The notes beneath the pieces are model-generated. The model was not told the DNA's origin. It was given only the letters and a program-made list of their open reading frames with translations, and ran no database searches. Positions 59,936 through 64,000 of a stretch of DNA of 64,000 nt are shown here, piece after piece. The position numbers and the translations under genes are program-made. The DNA is from Theobroma cacao (taxonomy: Eukaryota > Streptophyta > Magnoliopsida > Malvales > Malvaceae): NCBI RefSeq assembly GCF_000208745.1, contig NC_030850.1:35298041-35362040 (forward strand), given 5' to 3'. Position 1 is the stretch's first letter. Every line of letters starts with the position of its first letter.

Positions 59936-61870
59936 CTACACAATCTCCCCATGTCTAAATCCACTATCACCACAATCTGTGCTGGAATCTAATCCACAAG
60001 GAGAATCATACCACTTAGGATTTTCTTGGTAGAAACTATCAACCTGAATGCCAACAAGACCTACATCTGTCACTATACCATCATCATGTCTCATGGGCTT
60101 GGTTAGTTTAGTATCTTCACAGTCAAGAATGCTCTTCTCATCAAAATCACTGCATTTCAACCACTTATCCGTCTTACAAGGCTCGCTTATCAGATCCTTC
60201 TGGCTCCTACAATCCGTCCTCATTTGGTCCCAAGGAACAACATCCCCAAGCGTTCTTCCAAAACTGTCTTCATCGTCTTCAATCAATTCAGCATCCTTGC
60301 CATCCCCATATATTCGATCATGGTGGTGATCACTCCAGTGTGCCAAATCATTCTCCCCAACCAACATGTCATCTGAATGAGGCTTGTCAGAAAGCAATCC
60401 CATTGACTTTGGACCCTCTTCCCCTAAACGTCTAACTTTACTCAAAATATCAAACAGCTCCCTAGATACTGAACCCAACAACTGACGAGGAATCTTGCCA
60501 ATCCTCCCCTCTAACAACCCAATTTCAGCTCTTAACTCCTGCACCTGCTGCAAAATAGCAAGCTGCAAATCTGCTTGGTCCTTCCCCATCAACCCAAACC
60601 CCTCGCTATCCAAATCCTCACTTACCCCATATACCATATCCTGATCCATCAAAAACCCTCCCTTGTGCCCAACAACGCGATGCATAATCCTCGCATTCCC
60701 ATCCGATGGCCCTGGCTCATGCCCTGAATGCACCGCATATAACTTAAATACTGCCATCCCTTCCTCTTGGTATACAAATGTCTTATCCTTCTCATTATAA
60801 TTTGCAATTGGCACTATTGCCCTAATTCTAAATCCACAACCACACCTCTTCGATGCATAAGGTTCCCTCTTCAAAATCCTAGACTTCTTTGCTGCAGGCT
60901 CTCCTGCTCGATGACAAGCATAATCCTTCACTTCAGCCATAAAAGGTTTATACCTAATATATTTCTGCCTAATACAGAGCACGACTTTGTGCTTTGCGGC
61001 CAATTGCTGCAACCTATGAGGCACCTCCTTCGCAGGCACATCAAAAGACTCTGTGTACTCAAAACGACGACGTTTACTCCTTGAAGCAGACCCCGAAGAC
61101 CCGTTGCATACAGGGCACGCCGCAACACAAACCCTAATGTAACTCTCGGGGATTCCATAGAACTTGGCACCGACGGTCCACACTTGCTTGATTCTCTCTA
61201 TTGTCTCTTTAAGCCCCAAGTGCTTTAAATCGGCGTCGCCGTGAAAACTCATGACGATATCTTGCCATTGATTAATATGGGAAACGAATTGATTAGCATT
61301 ATTTTTAAAGCAAAGGAATTCGTTACCCGAACTGTTGTCCACGTGCGCGGTGAGCTTGTCTTGGATTCGCTTCCACGCGGTGAGGTAAGCGGTGTCCTCG
61401 TTGCGGTCCTTCCACACGGCGCGCCACGATTTCAGAACGGAGCGAGGCGTGGCGGTTCGGATCTCGGCTGGAGTCGCTAGACGCTGTTCGCTGATGCAGC
61501 GGATCATGAGGGAATGGGACTCGGCGTTGAAGGTGTAGAACTGAGAGGAAATGTGAGGGTCGGGGCTAATGTAGCCCAGGGACTGATCGGTAATTTTATG
61601 GGTGGCGTTTGTTAGGTCGGTTGTTGTCGCGGTGCAGGAAGGAGCGGGGTGAGTAGTCGCGGCGTCGTCGTTTTCGGAAGAGGAACGACTGGGCGAGTCC
61701 GCGGAGGACGAGGAGCGGAAGAGGACGATTTCGGGGAGGGAGAAGGAGGGGTCCGGTGCGTCATCGTGTGGGGAAATGGACGGCTGTGATTGCGTTTGGA
61801 TCATCTGGTGAGGTGGGCCCAGATCATGGTGGTGATGGAAGAGACCCTCTTCGGTTTTGTGTGGATTCAT
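59936..61870 (-). CDS. Conserved-looking plant protein with two zinc-binding-like regions
   Basis: Intronless gene of 644 residues with an ATG at 61870. The first 110 residues are His/Ser/Pro-rich and probably disordered. Residues 145-210 are a conserved-looking helical region (SWRAVWKDRNEDTAYLTAW). Residues 217-255 (HLGLKETIERIKQVW then YIRVCVAACPVC) resemble the H2C2 zinc-binding domain of retroviral-type integrases. A basic SKRRRF follows at 265-270 (possible NLS). Residues 305-390 carry C319, C343/C345, H381 and H384 in an arrangement like the FAR1/WRKY-GCM1 zinc fold. Residues 432-482 are a predicted coiled coil; the tail is acidic. Function is unknown to me; a nuclear DNA-binding role, possibly derived from a transposable element, is inference. 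Frame and composition indicate a real gene. Confidence 0.8.
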   Translation of the reverse strand: MNPHKTEEGLFHHHHDLGPPHQMIQTQSQPSISPHDDAPDPSFSLPEIVLFRSSSSADSPSRSSSENDDAATTHPAPSCTATTTDLTNATHKITDQSLGYISPDPHISSQFYTFNAESHSLMIRCISEQRLATPAEIRTATPRSVLKSWRAVWKDRNEDTAYLTAWKRIQDKLTAHVDNSSGNEFLCFKNNANQFVSHINQWQDIVMSFHGDADLKHLGLKETIERIKQVWTVGAKFYGIPESYIRVCVAACPVCNGSSGSASRSKRRRFEYTESFDVPAKEVPHRLQQLAAKHKVVLCIRQKYIRYKPFMAEVKDYACHRAGEPAAKKSRILKREPYASKRCGCGFRIRAIVPIANYNEKDKTFVYQEEGMAVFKLYAVHSGHEPGPSDGNARIMHRVVGHKGGFLMDQDMVYGVSEDLDSEGFGLMGKDQADLQLAILQQVQELRAEIGLLEGRIGKIPRQLLGSVSRELFDILSKVRRLGEEGPKSMGLLSDKPHSDDMLVGENDLAHWSDHHHDRIYGDGKDAELIEDDEDSFGRTLGDVVPWDQMRTDCRSQKDLISEPCKTDKWLKCSDFDEKSILDCEDTKLTKPMRHDDGIVTDVGLVGIQVDSFYQENPKWYDSPCGLDSSTDCGDSGFRHGEIV

Positions 61871-62004
61871 GGAGAAGAATGGCCGTTGGGGAAGATGACG
61901 ATGAACAACGAAAGACAGAGAAAGGGGGGAGGGAGTTTCCCAGTATCTTCGTATGCTTTTGTGTTCAGTTTCTCTCTGACATTTTTGGAACTCAAGGGTT
62001 TCTA

Positions 62005-62031
62005 CTGTCTCTCTCTCTCTCTCTCTCTCTA
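62005..62031. repeat. (CT)n tract in the leader of the 644-residue gene
   Basis: A CT run on the plus strand (GA in the gene's sense) about 135-160 bases upstream of the ATG, probably in the promoter or 5' UTR. Confidence 0.8.
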
Positions 62032-64000
62032 ACTTAAAACTTTTTTAAAAAGTCTAGCCTTTGCCTTTACTCTCTTTCTGCTCCAATTTAAATTTTCCGA
62101 ATTTTTTATTTTATTTTATTTATATATTTTGTCTTGGTCCTTGTTTTGTTTCTGTAGCCTGCTTCGTTCTTTGTTTTCTACAATTCTTTTTTTAAAAAAA
62201 AAAAATTGGAATGACCGGATTTTGATTGGATGCACTTTCGACAATGTTGGTAGTTAGAAGTTAGAATCACAAGGGTTGATGCCACGTCGGATTATTAACG
62301 CCCTCCGCCTCCCAATTAATTAAATTCCATACTCACGTAATGTTGATTTTTATTCACTTATGCATGCGTGTAAAAATACAAATAATATAAAATTTCCATG
62401 TCTGTTTTTTCTTTCATTTAATAGTATGACGAATCCATGATCAGTCGTGGAAAAGCGAAGAAAAAAAAAGTTTAAATAAGGTTACGTTGATTATCAAAAT
62501 CCTCATTTTTATTATGGATAGTAAAAGTAGTAATCATATATCATTATCGTGTTTCAAGTGATAAAAAAAATTTTAAAATGCTTTAAATCTTTGTATTTAG
62601 ATTTTTTGGTGTATAGATTTGAACAACCTTCTATTGATTAGATTGATTTGTTTATTTTATTTATTTTATATATATGAAAAATTATTTAATTATGATTGTA
62701 ATTACTCATGATTAAGGTAATTTCATTGAAATATGTCAAAACTCATATAGAAACCTTAATCATGAGTTTAGATTCTAAAGATTAGGAAGGAGAAGATAAT
62801 GACTTAAATTATCAAAATTACGACTTCAATTTTCTTTAAGTCTAATTTTTGTGTTCTCTATCAAAGGGAATAAATTAAAGTACTCCTCACGTGATTGTAC
62901 AAATAAGTTCTTGAAATTTATGGAAAAAATAATAGCCTAAATTTATATTTTCTTCTATATTATTAAATCTCTTTATCACAACAAATAATAGGATACATCC
63001 CTATTGCTATGTTAGTTGTCTTTTTTTTTCTTAAAAAAAGTTTTAAATATATCTTTTTTATTTTTAAACACCTAATATTTTTATTTTTTTCTATATTCAA
63101 ATTGAATTTTCATTTTTTTATTTGTTGACAATCAAAAATATTGTACATCAATATTATAAAAAAATTTTGAACTCATAAAATGAATTATACAAAAATCAAT
63201 TTTCTTAATATGTGTGAAAATCAAAAAAAAAATTTACATGCGAATAGACTATCATATAAGATTAACTATGGGTTTTTAATATATATATATATATAAATGT
63301 CACATCTCAATTTGAGAGACATGATCAACATAAGAACTTACAACCTTTTAAATAATTCATTTATTTCATAAATTTTATCAAAATATGGAAGACATATTTC
63401 AACATATAAGTAATTAACCCAAATACATCTTATGAGTGACATTCAATATTTCAAAACAATCCATTTTCATTGTATGTAATTATCAATTAAATTTGTAGGA
63501 TGTAATACAAACAAAATCTCAAGCCATACATTAGTCAAACATTAAACATTGTTTCAAAGTATAAAACCACACAACTGACGACTTGACCAACGGGATAACA
63601 TGAGAAGGAAATCATAACCAATTAAGAGCTTAAATGTCTCTAAAAATGTCAACCAAGGATATATTGATCTAAAACGAAATAGAATTTGCGTGTGGTGAAA
63701 TATAAAATCTCAATGAGCAAAAATGGGAAAAAGGAACAAACTAAATTAAGAAGTATTTGCAAACACAATTTTAATCAAATATGCACACTTCCTCAAACTA
63801 ATACTCAATCAACCACAGCATTCTTATACCTTGGGACACTATCATAGTTCAACAAAACCTCTCGAGTGTTAGGAGATATAAACCAATTATGTACAAACTC
63901 TAAACCCCTTTGGGTGAAAATGTCAAATTTGCAGCTAAGGTATCGATACCTTTGGCAAAGGCATCGATGCTTCTTCGATAGAATGTTTTCTCTCTTTAAG
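62032..64000. other. AT-rich flank, nothing recognised
   Basis: No supported gene, RNA gene or mobile-element end. A short TA run occurs at about 63282-63295 and poly-A/T tracts are common. Confidence 0.5.

Overview
The window is nuclear DNA of a dicot plant, probably a rosid. Genes are intron-rich with GT..AG introns, intergenic DNA is very AT-rich with GA/CT and TA microsatellites, and every recognisable gene belongs to a land-plant family (LOB-domain, AHL, plant BIG ARF-GEF, PPR, armadillo-repeat kinesin). Species cannot be fixed from the sequence. Four single N bases (5641, 34225, 43225, 51555) mark unresolved assembly joins.

Layout. 1-3.2 kb (+): 3' end of an armadillo-repeat kinesin. 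6.7-7.6 kb (-): a single-exon AT-hook gene very like AHL22. 9.5-16.9 kb: no gene recognised. 16.95-17.5 kb (-): a four-EF-hand calmodulin-like protein. 18.8-27.1 kb (-): an 11-exon BIG-type Sec7 ARF-GEF of 1778 residues. 29.1-31.0 kb (+): a two-exon P-class PPR gene of the At1g01970 type. 31.7-33.7 kb (-) and 44.2-47.1 kb (+): a divergent pair of LOB-domain genes resembling LBD18 and LBD19, about 10.5 kb apart with no recognised gene between them. 47.9-57.9 kb: a graveyard of broken genes, holding a DUF295 (F-box/KIB) relic, a second copy of the LBD19 last exon, the 5' part of a BEACH-domain (BCHC-class) gene split by a Copia retrotransposon, a DRIP E3-ligase fragment and a PP1 (TOPP) fragment. 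59.9-61.9 kb (-): an intact 644-codon intronless gene with two zinc-binding-like regions. 62-64 kb: AT-rich DNA with nothing recognised.

Gene content matches two or three separate Arabidopsis neighbourhoods. ARK2/BIG3/PPR lie at At1g01950-At1g01970, LBD19/LBD18/AHL22 at At2g45410-At2g45430, and BCHC2 at At2g45540, with BIG2/BCHC1 near At3g60860-At3g60920. These locus assignments are from memory. The simplest reading is that the window keeps an ancestral order that polyploidy and gene loss split up in Arabidopsis. The genes do not form one pathway. LBD18, LBD19 and AHL22 are developmental regulators, while the kinesin and ARF-GEF are cell-growth housekeeping genes.

The observations most worth checking are: the duplicated LBD19 terminal exon, which stays open and could be spliced in frame; a small SINE-like insertion with target-site duplications and an empty paralogous site; the Copia insertion whose removal leaves a continuous host frame; and a 75-bp exact repeat around an N that is probably an assembly artefact.
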